Below, piece by piece: positions 47,230 through 58,259 of a stretch of DNA of 64,000 nucleotides; the first letter of the stretch is position 1, and every line of letters starts with the position of its first letter. This DNA is from Tetrapyrgos nigripes. Its lineage: Eukaryota > Basidiomycota > Agaricomycetes > Agaricales > Campanellaceae. The stretch covers positions 248,001 through 312,000 of the forward strand of contig JAACJM010000045.1 in assembly GCA_013368315.1 (NCBI GenBank). Direction: 5' to 3'. The notes below the pieces were generated by a model. The model was not told where the DNA came from. It was given only the letters and a program-made list of their open reading frames with translations, and ran no database searches. The position numbers were made by a program, and so were the translations under genes.

Positions 47230-50200
47230 CCCCCTACTAGATCTGCGGCGACCTCGACACAGCACACCAGTTCCTGGAATGATCAGCTTGCGACACTCGC
47301 ACCATTTTAACAGCATCAGGATGCCTTGCATAGAAGTCTGCCACTGCCTTTGGAGCATGTACCAAGTCCTCTGTGCGCTCCCATGAGTCCTCTTGTGGTC
47401 CATAGCCTTTCCATCAGACGAGGTACTGCAAATTTTTCCAATGTCCATAACGACGACTATCCAAAATCTCTTTGACCTCAAACTCTTCTTCGCCGTCAGT
47501 GATTTCAGGGTCAGGAGGTGGGTCAGGTCTACGACCAGGGATAGGATCGTCAGTGTAGCGATCAAGTTTGATGACAGGGAAGACTGGATGGAGGCGTTTC
47601 ATGGATGGGGGAAGTTTCAGCTTGTAGGCACCCTTGCTGACTTCTTGAAGAACAGTGTAAGGCCCAAGCCAACGATGACTGAGTTTCTTTGATGGACGGG
47701 TTGTGTTGATGTCAGAGCCATCCAACCAGACCTTGTCACCAGGCTTAAAGACAGGAGCAGGGGTACGGTGACAGTTATAGTATTGGGCATACTCCAACTT
47801 GGCCTTTGTGAGTGCTGCCTGTGCCTCTGTCTAACCTGACTTGAGCTGATCAACAAAGTCGTTAACGTTCTCCATTTCTGACTGCTGTATGTGAGGCTCA
47901 AAACCCATACGAGGGTTTCAACCAGTGTCAATCATGAAGGGAGTTTTCTGGGTCGACGCATGGACCTTATTGTTGTAGGAGAACTCAGCAGTGGGCAGTA
48001 GCTCATCCCAATCGTCCTGGCATTGACTCACCCACTGACACAGGTAACCTTCCAGCTCTTGATTGACATGTTCGGTCTGCCCATCTGTCTGTGGGTGGTA
48101 GGCTGTAGAAAGTTCCTGTTTGACACCAGCCATCCTACAGAGTTCCTTCATGAAGTCTGTGACAAACTGTGGGCCACAGTCGGAGCATGCTGATCTGGGC
48201 ATTCCATGGTGCTTCCATACTTCCCTGAAGTAGATACATGCAGCTCCCTCAGCAGTAACCGTTGTATGAGTCTGAAGGAAGTGACCTCTCTTGCCCAACA
48301 TGTCTATGACCACCATGACTGCATTGTACCTATGAGCTTCTGGTAGTTCAACGATGAAGTCGACTGACACTGACTGCCATGGCTCAGTGGGAGTCTCAGA
48401 AGGGATGAGCTCTCCAATGGGGAGGTGACGACGAGTCTTGGTCCGCATACACAGATCACAAGTCTTGGTATACAGCCCAATGTACCGAGACATCTGGGGC
48501 CACCAGTAGTTCTGTGAGACAAGTTCAAGGGTTTTGAACTGTCCAGGGTGACCAGCAACCTTGGTGTCATGGTGTTGGGAGACTATGCAATGGCGGAGGT
48601 CATGGGAAGGGGAAACATAGATCTTGCCCTGGAAATACAGCAGCCCTTCACGTTCATCCCATTCTGCACTGTGAATAGAGCGAGTGTGGGACTTGCGCAA
48701 GGCTTGCACAGCACACATGACTTGTTCCTCTAGCTCGTTTTCACGAACAGCGAAGTGGACATCTCTCATGATCTCGACTTCTTCACCAGTCAAATCAATT
48801 GCAGTAGTGACAGCAGTGATTGAGAACATCTCTGGCTTGAGTAGCACAATGTCTGAATTGTCATCAGTGCCAGTACCATAATCAGGTCAGTGGGACAATG
48901 CATCGGGCTTGCCCATAGTGCAGCCAGGGCAATGGTGTAACTGGAAGTCAAAATGAGAGAGGTACAGGGACCAACAAGCTTGACATCGATTGAGCTTTTT
49001 TGCAGTTTGGAAGTACTCCAAGTTTTTATGATCTGTCCAGATCTCCACAGGAAAACGTCCTCCTTCAAGGAAGTGTCTCCATTCCTCAAGGGCTCGGATG
49101 ATGGCTAGCATTTCCTTATCATGGATCTCATAGTTGCATTCAACGGCGTTAAGACTCTTGGAGTAGAAGGCAATGGGGTGCCACTTGTCATCATCTGGAG
49201 ACTGCTGGGATAAAACTGCTCCAGTAGCATAGTCAGAGCTATCTGACTCCAAGCAATATGGTCGAGAGTCCTCAGGCATGGTGAGGACAGGGGAGGAGGT
49301 GATTAGGGACTTCATGATGTCGAAGGCGTCCTGAGCACCCTTAGACCAGTCAAACTTGATGTCTTTTCGGGTCAGTTCGAACAGCAGTCGTGCATGATGA
49401 GAGAAGTCCTGGATAAACCAATGGTAGAAGTTGGTGAATCCAAGGAAGGAAGAGACATCCTTCTTGCTTTCAGGTACAGGCCACTCTGCAACGCCAGACA
49501 CCTTGACAGGGTCCATTTCGACACGATTATGGGAGATGATGACACCCAGGTACTCGATGCAAGTCTTTCAAACTCACACTTGTCTGCTCTAAGGTACAGC
49601 TTGTGTTGCTGCAACTAGTCTAGGACTAGACGAGTCACATGATGATGCTCCTCAACAGTCTTGGTGTAAATCAAGATGTCATCGAGATAGACAGATACAA
49701 CACCCTCCATGATGAGATCATGGAGAATGTCATTCATCATTGTCTGGAAGGTTGCAGGGCTGTTGGTGAGACCAAAGAACATGACAAGGGGTTCGAAGAG
49801 ACCATGGTTGGTGCAAAAAGCTGCCTTCCATTCATCACCTTCATGAATCCAGATGTTGTTGAAACCCCAGCGTACATCCAACTTAGTGAAGTATCGTGCA
49901 CCTTTGAGGTTATTAACAAGTTCGTTAATCAGGGGCAATGGATAACGGTTCTTAATCATCATCTCGTTTAGCACACGATAGTCTTGGACAAGTCGGAGGT
50001 TTCCATCCTTCTTCTTTATGAAGAAGACTGGGGACACCATAGGGGATTTAGAAGGACGAATGTGACCGGTAGACAGATTCTCTGTGAGAAACTCATCAAG
50101 GGCCTTTTGTTCATTAGGAGCGAGTGGGTAGACCTTGCAATTGGCAGGTTTAGAGTCAGGGACTAACTCTACTGCATGGTCCCATGGTTTGCGGTCTGGC

Positions 50201-51201
50201 AGCACATCGAAAGAATCCTTGGAGAAGACATCTATGTACTCATAGAAGTGATTAGGGAGGCCGTCATGAGGGTTCCTCGAAGCCTTGGCATGTGCTTCTG
50301 CTAGACGTTGAGAAGTGGTGCTTGTCGCTCTGATGAACTCTGACTCTGGAGGAACTGAGGTAACAAATATGCAATCACTTTCCTCAATAGAAACGTCGTC
50401 AGGGAAGTCATCGCAGCCAAAGGTCCCAAGGTTGTTCATCTCATCTTCACCGGGGTCCAATTCAATAACGTGGGGAGATGGACCTTCCTGACAACATTCC
50501 AGAGCTTGGCGTTGACGACAGGCAGCAGATAGAGATAGTTGACGTTCCTGTTGTACTTCTTCATGACACGTAGAGCACTGCTTGGGGCACCAGCTGAGCT
50601 TAATGTTGCCATTGTCCCAATCCACCTCAGGGTTATGGGCTCGTAACCATCCATAGCCAAGAATGACATCCTGGCTGCCAAGCTGAGTGACTGCAAGCTG
50701 GATGCGTTCAGAGTGATCCTTGAAATGCAGGATAGTGTCCAAGATCTCGGTTATGGCTCCAGCCTCGTTAGGAGTGCTGTCGACATTGAAGACAGGGATA
50801 GGCTTCTGGAGTTTCCAGGTAGGAATAGAGTTCTTGGTGACAAACTCAGTGTTGGCATAACCCATACTAGTGGCTCCACTGTCGATGAGCACACTGCCAG
50901 AGATCAGAGAGGCATTAGATGTGGACTCTAGCTCTATTGGGACTGTCAGGCAGCAGCTTCTGTCAGAGGAGATTACTAATTTGCGAGGTAGACGGCGTTC
51001 CCAACATTTTAGACGGCGCCAAGGAACTGGATGATGAACAGAAGGAATGGAAGGGGAAATAGAGGGGGCAGGGGGAGACATGACCAAGGCAATTACTTCA
51101 CACATGGACTCAGGGGCAGAGATACAATCATTATCATTGGTAGAGTCTGTAGATAAACATGTGAAGTAATTATTTTTTGACCATGAGGGCATGTCCATCA
51201 C
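47230..51201 (-). pseudogene. pol of the chromovirus: protease, RT, RNase H, integrase, chromodomain
   Basis: The order on the minus strand is as follows. Aspartic protease: SVLIDSGATSMGYANTEF. Reverse transcriptase: FIKKKDGNLRLVQDYRVLN, then SVYLDDILIYTKTVEEH with the YLDD active site. RNase H part: FDWSKGAQDAFDIMK, ESDSSDYATGAVLSQ and WTDHKNLEYF. Integrase: zinc-binding HDTKVAGHPGQFKTLELV...CDLCMRTK, then the catalytic DDE as VDFIVELPEAHRYNAV, SDCGPQFVTDF and QTDGQTEHVNQELE. C-terminal part: PVFKPGDKVWLDGSDI and a chromodomain EEEFEVKEILDSRRYGHW, continuing past a stop as WKGYGPQEDSWE. Stops lie near 49615 (TAG), 48886, 47917, 47832 and 47413, and one frame shift is near 49565. Most stops fit CGA to TGA or CAG to TAG changes. 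All catalytic residues I checked are still present. Confidence 0.9.
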
Positions 51202-52510
51202 TCCTGGTCCTTGGCAAAATCCTCCTGAGCAGGCTCATTCATCAGGGTGGCTTGGAAATCCTGGAAAGCCACGTATGCTTCTGCAATCTCCTGCCAGTCA
51301 TCAACAGACATATCCACAATGCGAACATGTTCACGTTGGCAGTCTGGACATGCTGCAGAGAAGTGACTGGTTTTGCCACATGTGTAGCAGGTGCGGCGAG
51401 CTAGGAACCTCTGCCTCAAAGCGTCGACTTCCATAGGAATGCCTTGGGGAAGAGGAGCTTGGGCAGGGGCTGGTGCACGAGGGGCAGGAATGGGGGCAGC
51501 AGCAGGGGTAGGGAACTGGATTGGGAAAAGGGAACAACCCTGAGGTTGAGCACGAGAGGGGAAAGTAGGCTTGGGTGGACCAGGGGGCCCACTTCTCTGA
51601 GCACCACAGAAGATCGCATCTTCCTGTTCATGTTTATCAAACCTCTTGGCCAGGGAATACCAAGCCGCAATGTCCCATTCCTGTGGACAAGCCTCTGCCT
51701 CTGCAACCTTCTTCTCTAAAGCAGGCCACAGTCCACGTCAGAATTTGAGGACCACTGTCTGACCAACATGTTTTGCGTCCTCAAGTCAGGCCTTGATGGT
51801 AGGTGCAGTAGGGTTCATGGAGTAGAGGACGGGTTCAACGTTAAGGCCAGCCATGGTGATGAGAGCACAGAAGTTGTTGACATATTCGTCAACAGAAGCT
51901 GTGCCCTGGAAGTAGGAGACACCCTCTAGGGTGAGACTAGCCTGAGTGCGTTCGTCTTCTGGCATGAACTCCCTAATGAACTCTTTTTCAAACTCTTCCC
52001 AGGTATCGAAACGGGAGGAGCCATAGAGGTGGTCATGGTCAATGAGGCTTTGGCAGTAGGTGGCAGCATGACCTGTCTGGAAGTAAGACAACGCCCACAT
52101 GATCTTGGCGATGTCGTCTTGGAAAAGAACTGTGCTAGCGTAAATGATTGCACTAGTCCACCAGAATTGGCCATTAGAATGTTGACCGTCAAAGATGCCA
52201 GGTGGGGATGCCTTAGCATGTGAAGCTCCAGAAGAGTGATGAGAGGGAGGGGTAGAAGACGAAGCAGAGGATGGAGGTCATGTGGGGTGTTGTGATGGGA
52301 GTTGAGTAGGTGGAGGGGGATTTCAGCTTTGGAGGGCAGCAAGGATCTCGGCAAGTTGCTCGCTCTGACTCTGGGAAGCCTGCTCGAGGAGTCTTGGGGA
52401 ACTGTAGGAGGAGGAGCAAGAGCAGTGTGAGTGCTATCAGAGTCACTCTCACTGGTATCTGGAGCTCAGAAAGAAATGGTTGCCAAAGACAACTAGTCCA
52501 CTTGATGAGG
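51198..52510 (-). pseudogene. gag of the chromovirus
   Basis: The capsid-like retrotransposon gag domain is seen in FDGQHSNGQFWWTSAIIYAS, ALSYFQTGHAATYCQSLI, WEEFEKEFIREFMPEDERTQ and EYVNNFCALITMAGL. A Pro/Ala-rich linker leads to the CCHC zinc knuckle CYTCGKTSHFSAAC, and the end reads EDFAKDQE just before pol. Two in-frame TGA codons follow PTAPTIKA and VVLKF (around 51785 and 51740). The N-terminal start near the 5' LTR cannot be fixed because the frame is worn there. Confidence 0.85.
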
Positions 52511-52521
52511 AGTTTTTCTAC

Positions 52522-52913
52522 TGTAAGGGCGACTCCTGGCACGTGAGGCACTCACTCAACAACTGCAGGAGGAGATCCAAAGATATATAAATCAGAACTA
52601 GAAGATACAAGGCTGACATACTACGCACCTGCAGGAGGAGATCCAAAGAGAAAAACTCAAGGATACTCGCCTGCAGGGAAGGGGTATATATACTCGTATG
52701 AAGGCCTGAGAAAAGATCTGCAAACTGTACAGTTGAAACGAAGTAATAGAAAGGTGGAATGATGAAAGATCAAAATGATGAACAATGAATGATGGATGAT
52801 GAAACAATGAAACTGGGGTAAACAAGTCAATGAAAGTCAATGAAGTCCAGATAAGACGAGAACAAACAAGTCCTAAAGGAGAAGGGAAGAAAAAAGGAAA
52901 CTGTCCCCTTACA
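52522..52913 (-). repeat. LTR (5' LTR of the chromovirus)
   Basis: 392 bp, TG...CA ends, in the same orientation as 46833-47225. The element's transcription would start here and run leftward. Confidence 0.95.
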
Positions 52914-52966
52914 GTACAGGCTTTGATGCCTTGAGCTGGATTCAAGCTTGACCTTGCCATTGTAAA

Positions 52967-54301
52967 CAAGGGTCCCTGGTACTATGACATCCTTATGCTG
53001 TGCTAAAGTGGAAAGTATTATTTCCAACTTAAAACACCGTTTCTGAACTCAAAATGGCTTTCTGAATTATCAAGAGTGTGACATGGGACACCTGAAGTCC
53101 AACACTGTCCTGAATTGATGACTGTGAGTCCTGAATTGTAAGTCAACCTCACTGAAAACAGCAGTGCATTACCAAATTGTAACTTGTCTCTCCAAATTAA
53201 TGACTTGCCTCCTGTCTTCACCTTCTATATTGTACTAAATCTATTTGAAAAGATATGTTCCTGTATGATTTGGTCATAATTTGGGTCAAAATTAACAACT
53301 TGTAGAAAACAATGCCAGGTAAAACTGTGGCTGAAGATGAAGATACATGGATTGCTTGAAACGAATGTTATTGGTTGACCTAATGAGAAAGAATAGAATG
53401 CAGGTGACACACCATGTCTAGGGAAGTGCAACTATCAGCTATGTCCTGTCAAAAGATGTGTCAAGGGCATTTAGGGGCTTATAAGTGATGGTGTCAAAAG
53501 TCATCTGCCCCAGTTCTCCCTCAGAGTCCCTTTCAGGCTGTAGCTGTCACTGATGCAGCAAAAAATAACTTCAAGGAAGGAAAGTAGAAGTGTAGGTCTC
53601 ATGGTAGAGCAAGAATATTGACGGGAAAATGTCATATTTACTACAAATTATATGCAAATTTATTTTGCTACAATTTGAATCCTGGACTCAAAAAGTATTC
53701 AATGTGTTCAGAGAGATGACTTGTATTTCAGTAAGGTGCTCATGTTTTCGATGAGGACAACTTGCAATTCGGGGTATGCGTCCTTTCAATTCAGGCCAGT
53801 GTTGGACTTTGGGTGTCACACATCACGCTCTTGATAATTCGGAATCTCGCTTAAGGCCTTTTTGAGTTCAGAAACTGTGTTTCAAGTCTGAAATAATACT
53901 TTCCACTTTAGCACAGTATACATCCTCAACGATAGCCCGAATAGCTATTGCAACTTACAATCAACTTTATTCTTATACTCAGGCGATTGCCAACCTTCCC
54001 ACCTTTGTGCTTTCGACTGAGAGTGAGCAGTACCTCTGACAGGATATCCCACATTGATGAAGGCTCATGTTACTGCTGTTCCAACAAATCCAGTGGCGCT
54101 GCTGCCAACGTCCCGCCAGGGAAGAAATCCAAATAAGCTCGAGACGATAACATTCAGGCGGTACGATGTGGATGACTTACGTGACAAGAACAAGTCCTTT
54201 GGTGGAAGGCATTGCAGTGACGAAAGAATTTCACGAACTAGGCAAGAAAATGATTTGAGCGAGAAGGAAAGTTTAACTGTCACAGTACACTGGTTACTCT
54301 C
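52967..54301 (-). pseudogene. Broken copy of the 5' end of the epimerase-type reductase gene
   Basis: After subtracting the inserted element 52994-53920, the sequence matches cluster positions 7258-7690: intron, exon 2 (TARSQSKAQ..., GFVGTAVT) and exon 1 with its start codon (54211-54209). It also matches the upstream flank up to 54301. About 35 bp of the source (around 7288-7320) are missing. Differences are mostly transitions. Only the first third of the gene is present, so it cannot work. Confidence 0.85.
52994..53920. mobile_element. 0.93-kb non-autonomous element, TATGCTGTGCTA ends, 6-bp duplication CATCCT
   Basis: The left end TATGCTGTGCTAAAGTGGAA and the mirrored right end TATACTGTGCTAAAGTGGAA match for about 55 bp. 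CATCCT occurs directly outside both ends (52988-52993; 53921-53926), and the undisrupted source in the cluster (7273-7278) has it once. Inside there is no transposase, only AATTC/GAATT-containing short repeats. Same family as 57185-58259. Confidence 0.9.
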
Positions 54302-54680
54302 TAATTGCTCCACCTTCAGCACAAGTCTGAAGGGGCAAGGGTAGAAAATAAATAGGTGGACACGGCAACCCCAAAAACGAGGCCACCCGAAAAAGGGAAT
54401 GACATTAGGATGTGAGGAAAAGGCTATGGAGCTATGATTGGTGTGGAGGGTAGGGAAGGGAATAGGAAGAAAGAAGAAAGTTTGAAGGAAGAAGAAATCA
54501 AGAAGAATATATGAAGGAAAAAAAAAAAATCACGAGAAAGAAGAATAGAAAGAATAAGGGAATCAGAAAAAAAAAAAAAAAAATCAAAGACCAAAGTCAA
54601 AAAATGAATCAGGAACATGGAAGTTGTAAGTAGCCCAATGCCCTGAAACAGCAACAATTGGGGAGATAAACAATAACTCT

Positions 54681-55694
54681 TTAATGAGTGGGACGACCAA
54701 AAATGAGGGCATGAAGGAGGACCGGGTTCTTATGAACATAGATCTCAAAAGTGCAAGAGACCCAACGTCCTGCCACTTGAATAAGATGAGGAGGGACTCC
54801 TGCCTCAGCCATTGATGTAGCACTACCTGCACGCAATGAATGTCCAGCGATGTTACTGTCCAGTAAAAACCTTCAGAGACGTTTGATGAACCAATCACGA
54901 TCTGGGACTTTGCCGTTGGCTGTGATCCAGAGTTCTGGGTGTAAAGGGAAGAGTTTGTCTCAGGATTCAAGGTAGGAGTGGAAATGAGGGGTAGGATTTG
55001 AGCATTGAGATGTGGACTGGATGATTACGAGGTTTCACTCGAAAAAGCGGTCTGCTTTATGACCCGGCAAGAAAAAGGAGTATTGGCCAGGTTCGGAGGT
55101 ATCAACTGAATGACGCATGGTTGTTTTGCGACGGTTGATAAGCTTCTTGTTGACAGGGTCACATAACTCCCCTAATCGCAGAAGAGCATGGAAACCTGTC
55201 AGTAACATGGCTTTGAAGAGGAAGTCGTCATGGGATTCGGATGAGGAGAGTGTGTCAATAATGATTTCGAGTTGGTCATGGGATATAGGGAGTTTTCAGG
55301 TAATAGGGGTACCCCAGTGCCGTAAACAACCAGCCATTGTGCGAGTGACCAGGGGTGAATTACGTGCCTGGTGGACATCTGGGTAATGAACTTCCAATTC
55401 ATTCGCAATGCCAGATAGATAGTTGTTGACGGAGCGGGGGTTAATGTGTGCGGACATGAAGACTGTGTACATGGAGAGAGTCTCAGGGGAAGGAGTGATA
55501 GGAAAATCATGAATCTTGCAAAAGGTAAGGTACGAATTCAGGGCAGAAGAATAAGAAGCAGAAGAAGCATCAATACAAAAACCCAGACAGATGGCTTGCT
55601 CGTGAACCAATTTCTCCAAACTCCAAGGCTCACGAGCTGGTTGCCTGGAGTTCGGTGAAATGGAGATCATTGGCATAAGCCCCCCAGCGTCCAT
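54681..55694 (-). pseudogene. Tyrosine recombinase (integrase) of the DIRS/Crypton-like element
   Basis: The core-binding part is seen in CIDASSASYSSALNSYLTFC and PRSVNNYLSGIANELE. The catalytic part keeps the first Arg in LLTGFHALLRLGELC, the HxxR box in AGHSLRAGSATSMAEAG, the following AGRW, and a Tyr in FEIYVHKNPVLL as likely nucleophile. The frame has four internal stops (after TPIT, FFE, LES and KRL). About 335 codons match the length of fungal recombinases of this type. The enzyme would cut and rejoin DNA through a phosphotyrosine bond; this copy cannot make it at full length. Confidence 0.75.
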
Positions 55695-55990
55695 CGAGGG
55701 GGTATGACAAATGTATGATCAGACATCAAAAGGTCTGTGAACAGAGAACGAACAGTCATCGAGCCATATAAACGCAAGCAGCAAAGCGTGAAAAGTCCAG
55801 AACATGGAAACATCAACTGGGGAATCATGAGGTCATCAAAGAGAGGAGAATCGAGTGAAGAAGAAAGATGAAACATAAAACGGGAAATCATGAAGTCGTC
55901 AAAAAGAGGAGAACCGAACAAGATAAAAATAAAGATTAAGTTCAAGGTCAGGCACGAAAACGATGGAAAAGAAAAGGGAGCGCAAATGGA

Positions 55991-57001
55991 TTATTTGCGA
56001 GGTGGAATAGAGGGGGAAGTGACGGTGTCAGGTTTGGAAGGAACATGAGGACATTTAGAGCTCCTGTGGCCTGGAGTCTCACAGGGATTACAAATGTGAA
56101 GGCGAGGACATTTACCTGGAGTGCTGGTGCAGCGTCCAACATTCCAGTTGTTGCAAGGAACACTTGACTTGGTCACCACCGTGTGGGAAGCAGAGGATGG
56201 GGTGAGGGAAGCGACATCGATGCAAGAGCCAGTGTCGTTGATATGGGAGTTTCTGAGATCAGAGAATAAATGGAACTCGGAAAAATGAATTGTTCTGACC
56301 CCAGCGATGCGAGCGCGAACTGCCTTGTCATAGTTGATGACCTGGGAATAGAAAGCTTTCCGGACGCTGGCAAATTCACGCTGCATGTGTGCTCTGTATG
56401 CTCTGATATCGGGCTCCAAATGGGGATAGGCGCAAACATAGGTGGCAGAGACCATGTTCCATGCCACACCCCATTCGTTTGCATCTGTGATCATCTTTGA
56501 TGGTGTTTGGCAACCAAAACTGAGTTGAACTCCATTGGCGAGAGTTTCAGTTCGGTCTTCAACATACGTATTGGAGTACATGGATGTGAAAACGAGGTCG
56601 AGGTTGACGGGTTTGCTGAATAGAATGGCCTTGAGTTCAGATTCGAGTATGTCAGGACAAATGGGAGATGAGAGGAGTGAACGCAGAGATTTCTTGGAAT
56701 CCTAGAGATTTTTTGCAAGGAGTTCAAGGGTCTTTCGGCATGTAGGAGATAGTGCATCCCATGCAACGGAAATGATAGGATTCCCACTGGACCAGGGGTA
56801 TTCCACATCACCGTTGCTAGCCAAAGTTGCCTTCTTGGAAAGAGGTGCGTTATCGTTTGAATCAAACAAATCATCATGCGACTCATCTGGATCCCTTGAC
56901 CTCTTTTTTCCTCTGTCAGCTGCATCCACTTCAACCTTGTCTGTGTTGTCCAACAATGCCAAGAACACTGCAAATCCATCCTCGAACGACTTTTCATCCA
57001 C
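55991..57001 (-). pseudogene. gag-like zinc-finger protein of the same element
   Basis: The start MDEKSFEDGFAVFLALLDNT is followed by a basic/acidic region and a globular part (NANEWGVAWNM-like, FASVRKAFYSQVINYDKAV). The end is a Cys/His-rich module reading CNNWNVGRCTSTPGKCPRLH and CNPCETPGHRSSKCPH. This CCCH-plus-CCHC pattern occurs in basidiomycete gag-like proteins next to reverse transcriptases. One TAG near 56703 interrupts an otherwise open frame of about 336 codons. Role inferred: nucleic-acid packaging. Confidence 0.6.
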
Positions 57002-57184
57002 TCCTTCGACAGTGCGTAGCCTGTTCTGGATTTCCGTGATTGCTTGAACTTTGGAAATTCAATGTTTTCGATAACGATCGACGATTGAATTACAATCAGC
57101 CAAAGCAGTACGACGACACTTTACTATTAGCGTAACTATCTTCTCATAAATATATCATTGTATCATTTGTAGACATCTGTGTAT

Positions 57185-58259
57185 TATGCTGTGCTATTGT
57201 GGAAAGTATTATTCCGACCTAAAACATCATTTCCGAACGCAAAAGCGTGACATGTGACTCCTGAATTGACATATAAATCCCGAATTCAAGAAGGCAAGTA
57301 TCGAATTCCTAGAGTTCAGATCCGAGCTCTTGAAGGCGAGTGCCGAATTCAGAGGGAAAATGACTGAATTTATGAAGTGAGTACCGAATTCAGAGGAACA
57401 ATGACCGAATTTATGAAGTGAGTACTGAATAAAGAGAATTGACTCCCGACCACTGATTTATGCTTTTGCTGAATGATCAGGGAATGGTCCGAATACTTGC
57501 AGAAATTGGACCGAAATCAGCATCTCAAATTATATTGAATTTCACTAGAGTTATTTGGACCGACATTGAAGCTTTGCTAAGCCTCCTGTAAGTAGTTAGC
57601 AGGAATAACTGATTAAATAATTATGAATCGAGTATGTATTTCCATGCACTTGAGAGCGTCGTTCCTCTTTCTTTGGGAGAACGCAGATTTTAATTGGTTT
57701 TGCCCAGAACTCCTATCATTTGCTACCATGTCCCACGATACCTATGTCCTGTGCTCCTGAGGCAAGTAGGTGTAGTTGTATGGACACTTATGTAAAGCAA
57801 GCTTGTTGTACCACAACCATACTAATTATGCATATAAAGCTTCATTTTCGCTTGGAAATTAATTGTACATTTGTTTGAGGGGGAAATGCACTTAGCAAAT
57901 AGTCATATCTTGGAAAAATATTTAGTGCAATCTGATACTCTGATATGCCAGTTTGTGTTGTCAGCGGTCAACCTGTACTGTCTCCGTTCAGTTCTGCACT
58001 CAGCACTCTTGATTCGGTACACCCTTCCTTCAATTCGGTACTCCTTGTCTCAATTCGGTACGCCCTTCCTTCAATTCGGTACACCCTTCCTTTAATTCAG
58101 TACACCCTTCCTTCAATTCGGTATTCCATCCTCAAACTTGGGTATTTGCTTGTGTGAATTCAGGAATTAGATGTCAATTCAGGTGTCACATGTCACGCTT
58201 TTGCGTTCGGAAATGGCGTTTTAAGTCAGAAATAATACTTTCCACGATAGCACAGCATA
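57185..58259. mobile_element. 1.08-kb non-autonomous element, TATGCTGTGCTA ends, 6-bp duplication GTGTAT
   Basis: The ends TATGCTGTGCTATTGTGGAA and the mirrored TATGCTGTGCTATCGTGGAA match over about 87 bp. GTGTAT lies on both sides (57179-57184; 58260-58265) and once in the intact cluster source (7769-7774). No transposase is present. It carries many GAATTC/CCGAATT units and a clean tandem repeat at 58014-58130. Confidence 0.92.
58014..58130. repeat. Tandem repeat, about 23-bp unit (AATTCGGTACACCCTTCCTTC)
   Basis: Five to six near-perfect copies of AATTCGGTAC(A/G)CCCTTCCTT lie head to tail inside the 1.08-kb element. It could be a subterminal binding array. Confidence 0.85.

Larger units (their letters stand above)
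46833..52913 (-). mobile_element. Complete Ty3/gypsy LTR retrotransposon (chromovirus)
   Basis: Two LTRs (46833-47225 and 52522-52913) start TGTAAGGG and end CCTTACA, and the host sequence GTACA is duplicated on both sides (46828-46832; 52914-52918). The coding strand is minus: gag with a CCHC knuckle, then protease, reverse transcriptase, RNase H, integrase and a C-terminal chromodomain. A purine run (GTAGGGGGG, about 47229-47237 on the minus strand) lies next to the 3' LTR, as a polypurine tract should. The LTRs differ at only four places. Several stops and one frameshift in gag-pol make it non-autonomous now. Confidence 0.95.
54302..57105. mobile_element. Tyrosine-recombinase element with gag-like ORF (DIRS- or Crypton-like), defective
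   Basis: 2.8 kb of foreign sequence interrupts the duplicated cluster spacer (the source is continuous around 7690-7712). On the minus strand it has a gag-like protein (55991-57001) and then a tyrosine recombinase (54681-55694). At the left end there is a purine/A-rich stretch with long A runs (54450-54600). I found no reverse transcriptase in the gap between the two genes (under 300 bp). It is either a DIRS element that lost its RT part or a Crypton-like element with a captured gag. Terminal repeats are not resolved. Confidence 0.65.

Noticed and set aside
51926..52354. 142-codon minus-strand frame in the gag region
   Set aside because: Frame-shifted shadow of the true gag frame, which carries the recognisable capsid and zinc-knuckle sequences.
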